Notes: generated by a model from the letters alone, not told the origin. Counted from the first letter of the stretch, positions 42,394 through 55,054 are shown. The stretch is 64,000 nucleotides of DNA from Ovis canadensis (GCF_042477335.2 NC_091250.1:58101384-58165383), one strand, 5' to 3'. Made by a program: numbers and translations.

Positions 42394-44836
42394 AGTTCAG
42401 TTCAGTTGCTCAGTCGTGTCCGACAGTTGGCGACCACATGAACCACAGCACGCCAGGCCTCCTTGTCCATCACTAACTCCTGGAGCTTGTTCAAACTCAT
42501 GTCCATCCAGTTGGTGATACCATCCAACCATCTCATCCTCTGTCATCCTCTTCTTCTCCTGCCTTCAATCTTTCTCAGCATCAGGGTCTTTTCCAGTGAG
42601 TCAGTTCATTGTATCAGGTGGCCAAAGTATTGGAGTTTCAGCTTCAACATCAGTCCTTCCAGTGAACACTCAGGACTGATCTCCTTTAAGATGGGATCTT
42701 CTTGCAGTCCAAGGGACTCTCAAGAATCTTCAACACCACAGTTCAAAACCAGCAATTCTTCGGTGCTCATCTTTCTTTATAGTCCAACTCACACATCCCT
42801 ACATGACTACTGGAAAAACCATAACCTTGACTAGATGGATCTTTGTTGACAAAGTAATATCTCCACTTTTTAATATGCTGTCTAGGTTGGTCATAACTTT
42901 CTTTCCAAGAGGTAAGCATCTTTTAATTTCATGGTGGTAATCACCATCTACAGTGATTTGGAGCCCCCCAAAATAAAGTCAGCCACTGTTTCCATTGTTT
43001 CCACATCTATTGGCCATGAAGTGATGAGACCAGATGCCATGGTCTTAGTTTTCTGAATGTTGAACTTTAAGCCAACTTTTTCACTCTCCTCTTTCACTTT
43101 CATCAAGAAGCTCTTTAGATCTTCTTCACTTTCTGCCATAAGGGTAGTGTCATCTGCATATCTGAGGTTATTGATATTTCTCCCAGCAATCTTGATTTCA
43201 ACTTGTGCTTCTTCCAGCCCACCGTTTCTCATGATGTACTCTGCATAGAAGTTAAAAAAGCAGGGTGACAATATACAGCCTTGACATACTCCTTTTCCTA
43301 TTTGGAACCAGTCTGTTATTCCATGTCCAGTTCAAACTATTGCTTCCTGACTTGCATAGAGGTTTCTCAAGAGGCAAGTCAGGTGATCTGGTATTCCCAT
43401 CTCTTTCAGAATCTTCCACAGTTTATTGTGATCCACACAGTCAAAGGTTTTGGCATAGTCAATAAAGCAGAAATAGATGTTTTTCTGGAACTCTCTTGCT
43501 TTGTTGATGATCCAGCAGATGTTGGCAATTTGATCTCTGGTTCCTCTGCCTTTTCTAAAACCAACTTGAACATCTGGAAGTTCCCAGTTCACATATTGCT
43601 GAAGCCTGGCTTGGAGAATTTTGAGCATTACTTTACTAGTGTGTGAGATGAGTGCAATTGTGCGGTAGTTTGAGCATTCTTTGGCATTGGAATGAAAACT
43701 GACCTTTTCCAGTCATGTGGCCACAGATGAGTTTTCCAAATTTGCTGACATATTGAGTGTAGCACTTTCACAGCATCATCTTTCAGGATTTGAAATAGCT
43801 CAACTGGAATTGCATCACCTCCACTAGCTTTGTTCATAGTGATGCTTCCTAAGCCCCACTTGACTTCACATTCCAGGATATCTGGCTGTAGATGAGTGAT
43901 CACACCATCTTGATTATCTGGGTCATGAAGATCTTTTTTGTATAGTTTTTCTGTATATTCTTGCCACCTCTTCTTAATATCTTCTGCTTCTGTTAGGTTC
44001 ATACAATTTCTGTCCTTTATCGAGCCCATCTTTGCATGAAATGTTCCCTTGGTATCTCTAATTTTCTTGAAGAGATCTCTAGTCTTTCCCATTGTGTTGT
44101 TTTCCTCTATTTCTTTGTATTGATCACTGAGAAAGGCTTTCTTATTTCTCCTTGCTAATCTTTGGAACTCTGCATTCAGATGCTTATATCTTTCCTTTTC
44201 TCCTTTGCTTTTCACTTCTCTTTTTTTCTCAGCTATTTGTAAGGCCTCCCCAGACAGCCATTTTGTCTTTTTGCAATTCTTTTTCTTAGGGATGGTCTTG
44301 ATCCCTATCTCCGGTACAATGTCACAAACCTCCATCCATAGTTCATCAGGCACTCTGTCTATCAGATCTAGTCCCTTAAACCTATTTCTCACTTCCACTG
44401 TAAAATCATATGATTTGACTTAGGTCATACCTGAATAGTCTAGTGGTTTTCCCCACCTTCTTCAATTTAAGTCTGAATTTGGCAATAAGGAATTCATGAT
44501 CTGAGCCACAGTCAGCTCCAGGTCTTTTTCTTGCTGACAGTATAGAGCTTCTCCATCTTTGGCTGCAAAGAATATAATCAACCTAATCTCGGTGTGGGCC
44601 ATCTGGTGATGACCACGTATAGACTCTTCTCTTGCATTGTTGGAAGAGGGTGTTTGCTATGACCAGTGTGTTCTCTTTGCAAAACTCTATTAGCCTTTGC
44701 CCTGCTTTATTCTGTACTCCAAGGCCAAATTTGCCCGTTACTCCAGGTGTTTCTTGACTTCCTACTTTTGCATTCCAGTTCCCTATAATGAAAAGGACAT
44801 CTTTTTTGAGTGTTAGTTCCAAAAGGTCTTGTAGGT
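42394..44836 (-). mobile_element. BovB LINE, the longest copy here (about 2.4 kb)
   Basis: Reverse orientation from the 3' tail (GTTCAGTTCAGTTGCTCAG) through ORF2 into the C-terminal part of the endonuclease. The match ends near 44836 after 'aaaaggtcttgtaggt'. No other BovB copy here reaches the endonuclease. Confidence 0.95.
42700..44836 (-). pseudogene. BovB ORF2 remnant: endonuclease end, linker, reverse transcriptase
   Basis: Reading on the minus strand. 44836-44583 is the end of the AP-like endonuclease, with the box GNWNAKVGSQ where the family has GDWN (Asp to Asn at a metal-binding position) and NTLFQQCKRR. 44398-43628 is a 256-codon linker ending in early reverse transcriptase. 43628-43332 holds GFRKGRGTRDQI and DYAKTFDCVDHNKLW. 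43271-42948 has NLRYADDTTLMAESEEDL with an intact catalytic YADD. The C-terminal part follows in broken frames. Frame changes between segments make it non-functional. Confidence 0.9.
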
Positions 44837-44964
44837 AAACAAGGAGAGATTTAAAAAACAGGGGATTCTCGTCCTCTCCATATGCCAGCGTCTGCATGTG
44901 AGTTACATCTTAGCTGGCACACGACTTACTTTCAATTCTTTGTCTCAGATTTTTAACCTCTTGT

Positions 44965-45480
44965 ATTAGTTTTCTAGAGCTGCTATAGTGTGTTGCAAAA
45001 TTCAAACTATCTTGGTGACTTAACAGAAATTGACTCTGTCTGAGTTCTGGGAGGCCTCAAGTCTGAAATCCACATAACAGGACTGAAATCAAAATGTTGG
45101 CAGGGCTGTGGTCACCCCAGAGGATCTAGGGAACTTTCCACCCCATGCCGCCTCTAGCTTCTGGTGGTGGCCGTGGCGTTTCTGGGCTTGGGGACTGCAT
45201 GACTCCAGTCTCTGCCTCCGGGTCACACTGCCTCCTCCTGTTCTTCTGGTGTCACTCCTCTGTCTCTTATTAAGACACTTGTCATTAGATTTAGGACTTG
45301 GATAATCTAGGATGATCTCTCTATCTCAAGATCCTTATCTTAATTACATCTTCAAAGAGCCTTTTCCAAATAGGTTGCACTCACATGTTCTGGGGATTGG
45401 TCAAAGACATCTTTTTGGAGGCTGTGACTCAAGTCACTATCTCATCCTATGTCCATAATGCATCATTTAGAAACCCAGCT
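44965..45480 (-). repeat. MaLR-type LTR (MLT1-like), antisense
   Basis: 'ttagttttctagagctgcta', 'gtgacttaacagaaattgac', 'gccgcctctagcttctggtg', 'ttaattacatcttcaaagag' and 'ccttttccaaataggttgca' are the reverse complement of the family seen at 31195-31600. Confidence 0.65.
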
Positions 45481-46822
45481 GGCTGTGGTCACATCCTACA
45501 TCCTTTTAGCCTGTTGGAATCCAGCTTCATATAGTCAGAATTATATAGATAATGTGGGTTTTTTGAGCACAGTTATATATAGTTATGCTATGTAACATGT
45601 GCTCTTTATAAGTATTTCCTTTGCTTGAACATGTTGTAACAGAAAGACTACTGTGCTCTGAGTTAAACACAGGAAGATGGAGTCCCAGATTTGCACATTA
45701 TAAACAAATCAGCTGCAGTTTTCTCAATCATAAATTAAGAGCTTTGGATGAGTTCGTGGTTTTTTTAACCTCGTTACCCATATCTACTCTCATTCATTCT
45801 TTCTAAGAAGACTACAGGGTGGGAGGTATTGCAATACTGATTCTTGAAGTCAGGGAACTGCAGTTTATTTAAGCAATTTGCCCATGATCACAAAGCAGGT
45901 CGGTCTAAAAGGGGGTCTGTCCTTTGAAGTCAGTTTTTGCCTGACTTCAAAATCTCTCCTTTCCATCAACCGTGATATCCATCTAGTCAACCACATCTGA
46001 GACAGAAAGCTCTCTCATTTATCCTGAGTTGCTCTAATATAAGATTTTATCAGAGATTCAAACCCAAAATACTACACACATGCACTCTATCTATTCACAG
46101 AAGAGTTTATGAATAACTAAAAATCAGCTTTAACTCAATCAGTAAAGTTGCTGCCAAACTGCACACATTAAAAAAAAAAATCCATTTTCATCTGCTTGAC
46201 ACTAAGGGTTGATGGTCCTGAACAGGGTCCATGTCAGCATTCTTCAGAGGCTTTGCTGGTACTTGACAACTGCCTGCAGCTAAACAAACCCATGTCAGGA
46301 AGGCTAGGTTAGGAATAAAAGTTTCTGCAAAGGAAAAATCTCTTCTGCTGGATTGTCAACCCAAACTCAACAAAGAAATGGCCCTGTTATGACTATCTTC
46401 TTGTCAGTGCTAGCTTTTACTCTGATTCCATGGCTTGGCAGACAAATAGCCAGCACCAACTGAAGAAAAAAGCTGCATGATTGAAGAAAGAGAGCAGTAA
46501 TAAAACTTGTAAACTGAAATGGAAGCAGCCCTCATCTTATTGATGGGTATTCCCTCCAAAGAAGATAGGTTTTAAAATATTTAGTCTTTTATATTATATT
46601 TTCAAAGTAATCATTCATTATTTTTATTAATTGCAGAGCAAGTAAATACCCATCAGATTGCATTTAGCAACAGGCCATCAGTATTTTCATTCTGTGTTAA
46701 TGTACCTGTTACCAAAAACCTCCAACCTGTAGCTCCAAGGTCTAAGACAGTCCTAGGCTTCAACATCTCAGAGGAAGAGAAAGTCAGAATATTTAGGGGG
46801 TGGGACAGTGTTGGCGAGAGAA
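45481..46822. other. Unassigned; possible MIR remnant at about 45840-45990
   Basis: 'agcaatttgcccatgatcac' suggests a worn sense MIR. The rest is AT-rich single-copy DNA without a gene. Confidence 0.4.
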
Positions 46823-49022
46823 GGAAAAGGAAAAGTCGCTCAGCTGCTTCTAACTCTTTGAGACCCCGTGAACTGCAGCATGCCAGGATTCCCTGTCCTT
46901 CACTATCTCCAGGACCTTGCTTAAGCTGGCATTCATTGAGTCGGTGATACCATCCAACTATCTCATTCTTTGTTGTCCCCTTCTCCTCCTGTCTTCTGCC
47001 TTTCCTAGCATCAGGGTCTTTCCCAATGAGTCAGCTCTTAGCTTAAAGTGGCCAAATTATTAGAGCTTCAGCATCAGTCCTTCCAATGAATATTTGGGGT
47101 TGATACCCCTTAAGATAGACTGGTTTGATCTCCTTCAGTCTAAGGGAGTCTCAGGAGTCTTCTCCAGTACCAGTTCAAAAGCATCAATTCTTCAGTGCTT
47201 CAGTTGGACTTTCTTTATGGTCCATCTCTCACATCCATACATGACTACTGGAAAGACCATAGCTTTGACTACATGGACCTTTGTCGGAAAAGTAATGTCT
47301 CTGCTTTTTTAATGCACTGTCTAGCTTTGTCATAGCTTTTCTTCCAAGGAGCAAGCATCTTTTAATCTCATGGCTGAAGTCTCTGTCCACAATGATTTTG
47401 GAGCCCCTCAAAATAGTCTGACTCTGTGTTTGGGAACGCATGTACACCCGTGGTGGATTCATGTCAATGTATGGCAAAACCAATACAGTATTGTAAAGTA
47501 AAATAAAGTGAAAAAAAAAAAAGTCTGACTCTGTTTCCATTGTTTCTCCATCTATATGCTATGAAATGATGGGACCTGATACCATGATCTTAGTTTTTTG
47601 AATGCTGAGTTTTAAGCCAGCTATTCACTCTCCTCTTTCACCTTCATCAAGAGATTCTTTAGTTTCTCTTGGCTTTCTGTCATAAGGGTGGTGTCATCTG
47701 CATATCTGAAAATGTCTGCATATTATGTCATCTGCATATTTCTTCTGGGAACCTTGATTCCAGCTTGTGCTTCATCCAGCCTGGCTTTTCGCATGACATA
47801 CTCTACATAAAAAGTAAATAAATAGAGTGACAATATACAGCCATGACATGCTCCTTTCCCAATTTTGAGCCAGTCTGTTGTTCCATGTTGGGTTCTAACT
47901 GTTGCTTCTTAACCTAAATTCAGGTTTCTCTGGAGGCAGGTCAGGTGGTCTGGTATTCCCATCTCTTGAAGAATTTTCCACAGTTTGCTGTGATCTACAC
48001 AGTCAAGGCTTTGGCATAGTCAGTGAAGCAGATGTTTTTCTGAAATTCCCTTGCTTTTCTATGAGCCAGTGGATGTTGGCAATTTGATTTCTGGTTCCTC
48101 TGCCTTTTCTAAATCCAGCTTGTATACCTGGAAGTTCTCAGTTTATGTATGTTGAAGCCTAGCTAGCATGTGAAATGAGTGCAATTGTGAGGTAGTTTGA
48201 ACATTCTTTGACATTGCCTTCCTTTGCGATTGGAATAGAAACTGACATTTTCTAGTCCTGTGGCCACTGCTGTGTTTTCCAAATTTGCTGGCATGTTGAC
48301 TGCAGCACTTTTACAGCATCATCTTTTAGGATTTGAGATAGCTCAGCTGGAATTCCATCACCTTCACTAGCTTTGTTTGTAGTGATGCTTCCTAAGGCCC
48401 ATTTGACTTCACATTCCAGGATGTCTAGCTCTAGGTGAGTGAGCACACCATCGTGGCCATCTGGGTCATAAAGATCTTTTCTGTATAGTTCTTCTGTGTA
48501 TTCTTGCCACCTCTTCCTAATATCTTCTGCTTCTGTTAAGTCCATACCATTTCTGTCCTTTACTGAGCCCATCTTTGCATGAAATGTTCTCTTGGTATCT
48601 CTAATTTCTTGAAGAGATCACTAGTCTTTCCCATTCCATTGTTATCCTCTGTTTCGTTGCATTGTTCATTTAGTAAGGCTTTCTTATCTCTCCTTGCTAT
48701 TCTTTCAAACTCTGCATTCTGATGGGCGTATCTTCCTTTTCTCTTTTGCTTTTTGCTTCTCTTCTTTTCTCAGCTATTTGTAAGGCCTCCTCAGACAACC
48801 ATTTTGCCTTTTTGCATTTCTTTTCCCTGGGCATGGTCTTGATCACTGCCTCTGTACAATGTCATGAACCTCCATCCATAGTTCTTCAGGCGCTCTATCA
48901 GATCTAATCCCTTGAATCTATTCGTCACTTCCACTGTATAATTGTAAAGGATTTGATTTATGTCATACCTGAATTGCCTGGGGGTTTTCTTATTTTCTTT
49001 AAGTCTGAATTTTGCAATAATG
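46823..49022 (-). mobile_element. BovB LINE, about 2.1 kb, with nested L1-BT
   Basis: Reverse orientation from the 3' tail ('aaaagtcgctcagctgcttc') through the ORF2 C-terminus, reverse transcriptase (minus-strand frame 48572-48252 carries the linker …EEDIRKRWQEYTEELYRKD-like sequence) and linker, to about 49022 ('ttttgcaataatgaggcc'). It is more diverged than the copy at 42394, with a rearranged catalytic area near 47692-47739. An L1-BT terminus interrupts it at 47428-47521. Confidence 0.93.
47428..47521 (+). mobile_element. L1-BT 3' end, 94 bp, with 13-bp target-site duplication
   Basis: 'gtttgggaacgcatgtacac', 'ccgtggtggattcatgtcaa' and 'cagtattgtaaagtaaaata', then A-tail. Perfect duplication agtctgactctgt at 47415-47427 and 47522-47534, which is BovB sequence. 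Confidence 0.96.
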
Positions 49023-49064
49023 AGGCCATGGTACTCCCTTCTTTTGTAGACTGCTTGTTTAGAG

Positions 49065-49265
49065 CCCAGACTTTAGCATCAGGTTCCAAAGATACAAGTC
49101 CGGAGTCTATAACTTTCATTACTTTGTGCATGATACCTAAAATCTCTAGGCCTCAGTGCTCCATTTATAAAATGAGGGTAAAAATACCAGATTTAAGTAA
49201 GATAATCTATGTAAAAGCCTAGAACTCTTCCTGGTAGATAGCAATCACCTCTATTATCATTTGTT
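49065..49265 (-). repeat. MIR SINE
   Basis: Antisense MIR: 'atctctaggcctcagtgctc', 'catttataaaatgagggtaa' and 'aaaagcctagaactcttcct', 'ggtagatagcaatcacctct'. Confidence 0.72.
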
Positions 49266-49349
49266 TAAACTAAATTCTAAAACATTTTCAGTCCATTGCA
49301 AACTGATAAACTTTCAGCCAATAGAGCATAACCATGTACATATGTTGTG

Positions 49350-49480
49350 GTTCAGTTCCTAAGTTGTGTCTGATTCTTTGTGACCCCATGGACTGCAACA
49401 TGCCAAGCTTCCCTGTCCTCCACTATTTCCCAAAGTTTGCTCAAGTTCATACCATCCAAGCTTCTCATCCTCTGCCACCC
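49350..49480 (-). mobile_element. BovB 3' end, about 130 bp
   Basis: 'ggttcagttcctaagttgtg', 'accccatggactgcaacatg', 'ctccactatttcccaaagtt' and 'tctcatcctctgccacccc'. Only the BovB 3' tail remains. Confidence 0.9.
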
Positions 49481-51084
49481 CTGTGCATATATTAAGAAGT
49501 AAAAACTATAACACACACCCCTGCAAACAGCAATTTCCTGGAGCCTTCCTAGATTAAGCCATTCTGAATCTGTTGCACCATGGTCCCAGTTCACAAGTCA
49601 GGTTTCTTACTGAGGATCATGTTCTATCACTTTGCTCTCTAGCTCTTAATGCTGCCTCAGAGAATCTGATTAAAATCCACTCTATCAGCCTCCCAACTTA
49701 GAACAACTAATTAAGAGATACAGCCAAAATGAGTACATCAAGATCTGAGTTGTGAGCTGCTGGGCTTAATTCTGGCCTAACCAATCCACCTGATTCTCCT
49801 TGGCCAGAAGACTTGAATGTTCTCAAGCTTAAAACTTGAAATTTGAATCCACCACTTACTTTCTCTGATGTCATACAAGCTATTAACTCAACCATTCACT
49901 CACTCAATGTTCACAGCATTGTTTAACATGTCTATGTACTGATATTAATGCCAGGACAAAAAATGTGATATACAAAAACAAAACACACTGTGTAAATTAT
50001 CCCAAAGACTTGCAATATAGTCAGTGGCATGCAGTACATTTTCTAGCATAGTCAATAGAAATTGGGTGACTGTACATCTCTCTACCTGTGAGTCACAGTA
50101 ATAAACTATCAAAGCAAAAGGCAGATATACTAATTCAGATCAATCGAGCTTAATGTTGCTGCAAACTTATTAAATGCCATGCCACAGCTGCCTTTCTCAT
50201 AAAGGAAGAATTGCCTAAGGAATATTAATAAATTTCTAAAATGAAAAATCTTATATAAGGCCATACCTAACTGAGACATATATCATTTCTTTTATAATTC
50301 AGATTTTCAAATGCATAAATGGGACTATCAATTTTAGGGAAGCTATTCAACATGCAATGGTTTCAGCTTTTTCTCCCAGCATTCTCTGTTAGCGACAGTA
50401 TCGTTAACCCAAGTCCAAAAAAATGAGCTCTATTTTGATCTTTGGGAAAAATTCAATTTTAGAACCACAAAAATGAATTACTTTTTCCTTTTGCTATTAC
50501 CATATAATGAATGCCTATATATGTGCATATATATATATATCTTTGATTTGATATGATTAAATTATAATCCCTTGTTTTGTTATTACTCTTGCTCCTATCA
50601 AATTGGATTTTTCTAAGGGACGCGATCTTTGTGAAATGCTAGCCATGGCGGTGCTGGCTGGTGCCCAGACAGCTTTATGAGAGTTGCTCCTTTCAGGACT
50701 CTGATGACTTAGGTTGTATGGACAAGATTGCAGAAGCAAATGACTGAGTCTGCAGGCTTGGAGATAAAGGCATTTAATTATAGTTTTAGTTCGGAGTCTG
50801 AATTTCTTGGGACACATCCAGGGTTTCTGCCTCAATGTGGGCACATATAAAATAGGTAAAGCACAACTCTTCACCTATCTTCTCACATGAAAATTATTAC
50901 CCACATCAATTTCTATTCAGGAGACCTGGCTCCAACAAGGCCAGTTAGGTGGGAATTATAGCCTTTAAAATACAGTTTGAGATCTGGTAGTGAAATTTGC
51001 CAAATTAAACCATCGCAATACTTAAATATAGAGAAAAGGCAATAGAATTAAGACAAAAGTAATAATGGGGACCATTCATCTTGT
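49481..51084. other. Unassigned single-copy stretch
   Basis: About 1.6 kb with no assigned repeat or gene. An (AT)n run lies at 50515-50541. A 105-codon minus frame at 50557-50874 has no recognisable domain. Confidence 0.4.
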
Positions 51085-51290
51085 GCATGTTGCAAATTTA
51101 AGGCATTCTACAGGTTGCCTTATGTACATCATTGTAAATCCTGTAACTCATGAAATAAGTGTTCTCATTCTTACCTTTTCAAACAGATGAACCAACTGAG
51201 ATTTATAGTACTTATAGATATCAAATACTTTCCACATAGAACAAGTAGCAAAGGCTGTGATTAAGCCAGCTTCCCTCTGACTCTTATAAA
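51085..51290 (+). repeat. MIR SINE
   Basis: Sense MIR: 'tatgtacatcattgtaaatc', 'tcatgaaataagtgttctca', 'ttcaaacagatgaaccaact' and 'gaacaagtagcaaaggctgt'. Confidence 0.68.
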
Positions 51291-51539
51291 CAAGTTATAG
51301 CTATGTAATCAATAGCCATGAGATTTAGGTGGAAGAAGAGGGCTTCACGCACCTTGCCAGTATCTGAACATCTCAAGTGATTAGGAATTTCCATGTGATG
51401 TCTGAAAAACATCAACTCGTATGCTTTCTTTTCCTTTGTTAGTCATTTCCTAAATCATGGCAAATCTTCAGCTATCTTTGGTTGCTCCACAAAACATGGA
51501 ACTAATTAGTCCACTGGTCTTTTGCGATGCTACTTTTTT

Positions 51540-51660
51540 AAAAAAGAGAGGTATAACTGATGTGTAACATTGTATTAGTTTCAGGTGTACAACATAATGA
51601 TACTATATTTGCATATCCTGAGAAATGGGCTCCACAGTGAGTCAGGTTAACATCTGCTGG
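51540..51660 (-). mobile_element. Old L1 3' scrap
   Basis: 'gaggtataactgatgtgtaa', 'cattgtattagtttcaggtg' and 'tacaacataatgatactata' match an antisense L1 3'UTR near its terminus. Confidence 0.72.
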
Positions 51661-51886
51661 TGGGATGGCTCTGGTTATATGTTCATAAGTTATTAACACT
51701 GCCCTTCACAATCTCTGTTCTCCCAGGTGACAGCTCTTTTTATATGTTTAATAGCAATTATCACTACCCTTCTGTACCACAGTTTCAAAGTTCTCTGGCA
51801 GCCATAACTCTCCAAAAGCAATGGAAATAACCATTTTTTGAGGCCACTGTGTCCATATCTGATTTTTAAATGCTGGTAAGAATTTC

Positions 51887-51998
51887 AATGGACGTAAACT
51901 TGGCCAAACTCCAAGAAATGGTGAGGGACAGAGAGGCCTGGTATGCTGCAGTCCCTAGGGTTGCAAAGAGTTGGACGTGATTGGGTGCCTGAACAACA
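51887..51998 (+). mobile_element. BovB 3' end, about 110 bp, with 9-bp target-site duplication
   Basis: Sense BovB tail: 'ggccaaactccaagaaatgg', 'agagaggcctggtatgctgc', 'agagttggacgtgattgggt'. Perfect duplication aagaatttc at 51878-51886 and 51999-52007. Confidence 0.9.
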
Positions 51999-52069
51999 AA
52001 GAATTTCTTGTTGGAGAATGAGTGGCCTAGGGCTGGGTCACTTGTCATTCCCCTCAATACACAGCACCC

Positions 52070-52412
52070 TTTGCCAGCTCTAGGCTTTAACCGGGCTGTT
52101 TTCTCTACCTGAAATGTCTTTTCCCTCCTTCTCTATCTGGTGAAATTGTGTCTATCATGTTCATTCTTCATGGCCAAGGTCAAATATCACAGCTTTTAGA
52201 AACCTTTCTCTAAACTTCCCAGATAAAATTAGTCAATTTCTCTCCTGTGTCTCTATTAATCTATATTAATATGAATGTTTAGCATCCACTTGAGTAGAAT
52301 CAATAGAAGCATCTCTTCTATTGTACCTCATCCCTGTATTCCCTGAATCTAATACAGGGCTTGGCATGTAATAGCTACTCAATAAGCACTCATTGAATTG
52401 CATTGACAAATG
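52070..52412 (+). repeat. L2 LINE 3' end
   Basis: 'ttctctacctgaaatgtctt', 'gccaaggtcaaatatcacag', 'ccctgtattccctgaatcta' and 'gcttggcatgtaatagctac', 'tcaataagcactcattgaat' follow the L2 3' order. Confidence 0.8.
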
Positions 52413-53524
52413 ACCTCATATTTGCAAATACTGAGAGATTAAAAGAGTAATGTGTCGATAATCATACTGGGTACACTGAAAAGGATACCTTGGGGAGTAA
52501 ACACTGCATTAGGTTTAAGTTGCAACATAAATCCTCCTTGTACATAAGGATTTTCTGGAGATAAAATTCTGAAGAGATTTAAGAAAGAAAAACAAACAGC
52601 TTAGGCTGAGGTGAGCAGGAGCAAAGTTAAAACCATGAGGCAAAGATCCCATGCATGCGATGTAAAAATCAGCTTTGCATCAGGGTTCTCCTCTGTAGCC
52701 TTGTACACATTTGTAGAATTCTGGGCAGTTTACAAAATATTTATTAGAGTCATCTGATCCAAAAGGTGTGACTCCCCTTGGATAACAAAAAACCTTGAGT
52801 CTCAGAAAACTGATAGAAGATCATAGGTGATATGATTAGTTAGAGGTTGAGCTCAAACTAGAACCTAGAGCTTTTCCTTTCTGTTAGTCCAGCTGTGCGC
52901 TCTTGCCTTAAAGCATATACTAAGTGTCAGGCAGCAACGTTCCACTTGGCACTTGACCTCAGCTCACTCTTCTCCTTCATTATCCCTTTGCATCACTATT
53001 TTTCCAATTTGCTTCACTTTTCTTCCTGAAATCATTATAGACTCTGAGATTGTCACCGTGAAGAAAGAGTGCTGTAAATAATGCCAGGTGTTCTGTCTCA
53101 CCTTAAATCATGAAACCCGGAGTCTGTAGCAGGAAAGTAACTGTTGGCAGCAAATTGGTCTTTTCAGATACACCTGTTCACACAAAGAACCGTCACTCCT
53201 GGGAGAACAATCCTAAAATATTGACGCTTCTACTTTTAGTATTCTCCAAGGTACTGCCATTTAATGCGCTTGGAAAAAAAAAAAAAAAAGTTCTGTTTGC
53301 TAATAGTATTTCATGTCTACTGCTCCATAGCTCCACAGATTTCAAGTCAACAACAGTATATTGAGCATTTAATATGGATCATGCCCTTTCTGAACACTGG
53401 AGAATCTTCAGGTTAAATGAAACATGCTCCCTGCCATCATTGTGGCCCTGATGATAATAGTTGTAACACACTACAGGATCAAGTTATGCATCACGAACTG
53501 AGCAGAATGATACCACTGCCAGTC
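52413..53524. other. Mostly unassigned; MIR and L2 remnants
   Basis: 52790-52900 looks like a sense MIR end ('gatcataggtgatatgatta', 'ctcaaactagaacctagagc'). 53358-53450 may be an antisense L2 end ('tgagcatttaatatggatca', 'catgctccctgccatcattg'). 53275-53289 is an A-run. No gene. Confidence 0.45.
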
Positions 53525-54480
53525 CGTGGTTTCCTTTAGCCCTTTCAGAGCCACTCTCTGTCTCTTCCTTGGCAACATTCCTTTCTTGTGTGCCAACAGT
53601 TCAAATCTTCACTCTCTCCAACTCTCTTATCAAACATGTTTATCCAAAAATCTTGTCTGTTGCCTCTTAGAGTTCAAAAAGTCTCTCAACCTTTTGAGCA
53701 CTGCTACCCTATCTGCTAAGCGAGCACAACCTTACCCACATCCTCTTTCTTCATCTTCTGTTCTCCATCCTCAGTGGAAGGGGTATTTCTCCTTCCATTG
53801 GCATTGCATGTCTTCTTGCTTCTCCAGGACCTCAAGACATCAGCCTCCATCTGTTCTGTCTATCCAACATTTTCACCAATCCGGGGTCTTTACTCTATTA
53901 GTAGACAAACAGATGCAAGTCTCTCTCCTGGTATCCAAGTCTGAAACCTAATAGTTATCACTGGCTCTTCTACTTCCGCATACAATCAGTCATCCTATTT
54001 ACAGATTCGAAGACCTCTTACATCCACTCCTTTGTCTAATTCATTGCTACTGCCTCAATTCAAGCCAGCATTCTCTCTTAGAAGGATTTATTCTAATAAC
54101 CTCTGGACTAGCCCTCTCTTATTCCATTCTTATTTCTAATCCAGTGGCCAGCATAATTCCAGTGAGCTTTCTAAAATCTGAAACTAATCATGTTACTCCT
54201 ATACTTAACATTTTTCATGGTTTCCTTTTGCCTGAAGAATGAAGTTAGGCTTCTTTGTGTAGTGCATATGATTTTCCAAGCTGCCTCTGAGTTACCTAGC
54301 TAGATACTCCACCTCTCATAGTTGGCATTCCAGCCTTCAAAAACTCTATTTCTTCCCATATCTCTATCTTTTTTATCATGTTTTCCCTCTGCCTAAAAGC
54401 ACATCACCCCTCTCATATTCTAGCCTTGACAGGTTCTCTTCCATCAAAAATCCCCTGGGAAGGGCTTGCTGATTTCTATT
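53525..54480 (+). repeat. L2 LINE, reverse-transcriptase end to 3' region
   Basis: From about 53930: 'acctaatagttatcactggc', 'acttccgcatacaatcagtc', 'taataacctctggactagcc', 'aatcatgttactcctatact', 'gaatgaagttaggcttcttt', 'tctgcctaaaagcacatcac' follow the L2 order. 53525-53930 is less certain; its 141-codon frame is Ser/Leu-rich and has no recognisable protein family, so I attribute it to repeat-derived sequence. Confidence 0.68.
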
Positions 54481-55054
54481 AGATCACTACCACATTCCCA
54501 AATGCACTCTAACAGGGTTGTCAGTAATGTCACATGTTCAAGGAAACCAGAAAAGGAAAGCCATTTCATCTGTTAAAATACTGTTTTAGGTGTGTGACCT
54601 AAACAGATTCAGTCTATGTGATATTTGGGGTCCTGCTTCCTTGAACACTTAGCACTAACTTATGACACCCTCACCCTGCACTCATTTTCTTTCTGGAGGT
54701 GGAACTCCTGTTTGTATGAAACCTGATTTCCATGTCAAGAGGGGCTGCTTTTTGGAAATTTCAGTTGCAAACCACCACAGATGCAGATGACTTTGGGAAA
54801 AGAACAGTCAAAGGCAGTTAATCATGAGCTGTTGCTTTTTGGTAAGCAAAAGTAGGTGCTATTATTGGAGGTCAGTGACAAGGAAAGTGCAAATAAAGTA
54901 AATTATCACACAGGCCACGCCAGGTAGCAAAGCCTTTGGTGAGGTTGAGGGTCTTCCTTCTTCAGGAGAAAACACACCTGTTTTCCATCAGAAGTGAATA
55001 ACGACATGTCAGTCATCTGCCTGGATCATAAAAGAAATCACACAATCGACCCAC
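54481..55054. other. Unassigned sequence
   Basis: No gene or assigned repeat. Confidence 0.4.

Noticed and set aside
50690-50760. C/D-box snoRNA candidate (TGATGA … CTGA)
   Set aside because: The boxes are only about 40 bases apart and the flanks do not pair into a terminal stem.
53526-53951. 141-codon plus-strand Ser/Leu-rich frame
   Set aside because: It runs into the L2 reverse-transcriptase region and has no recognisable protein features.
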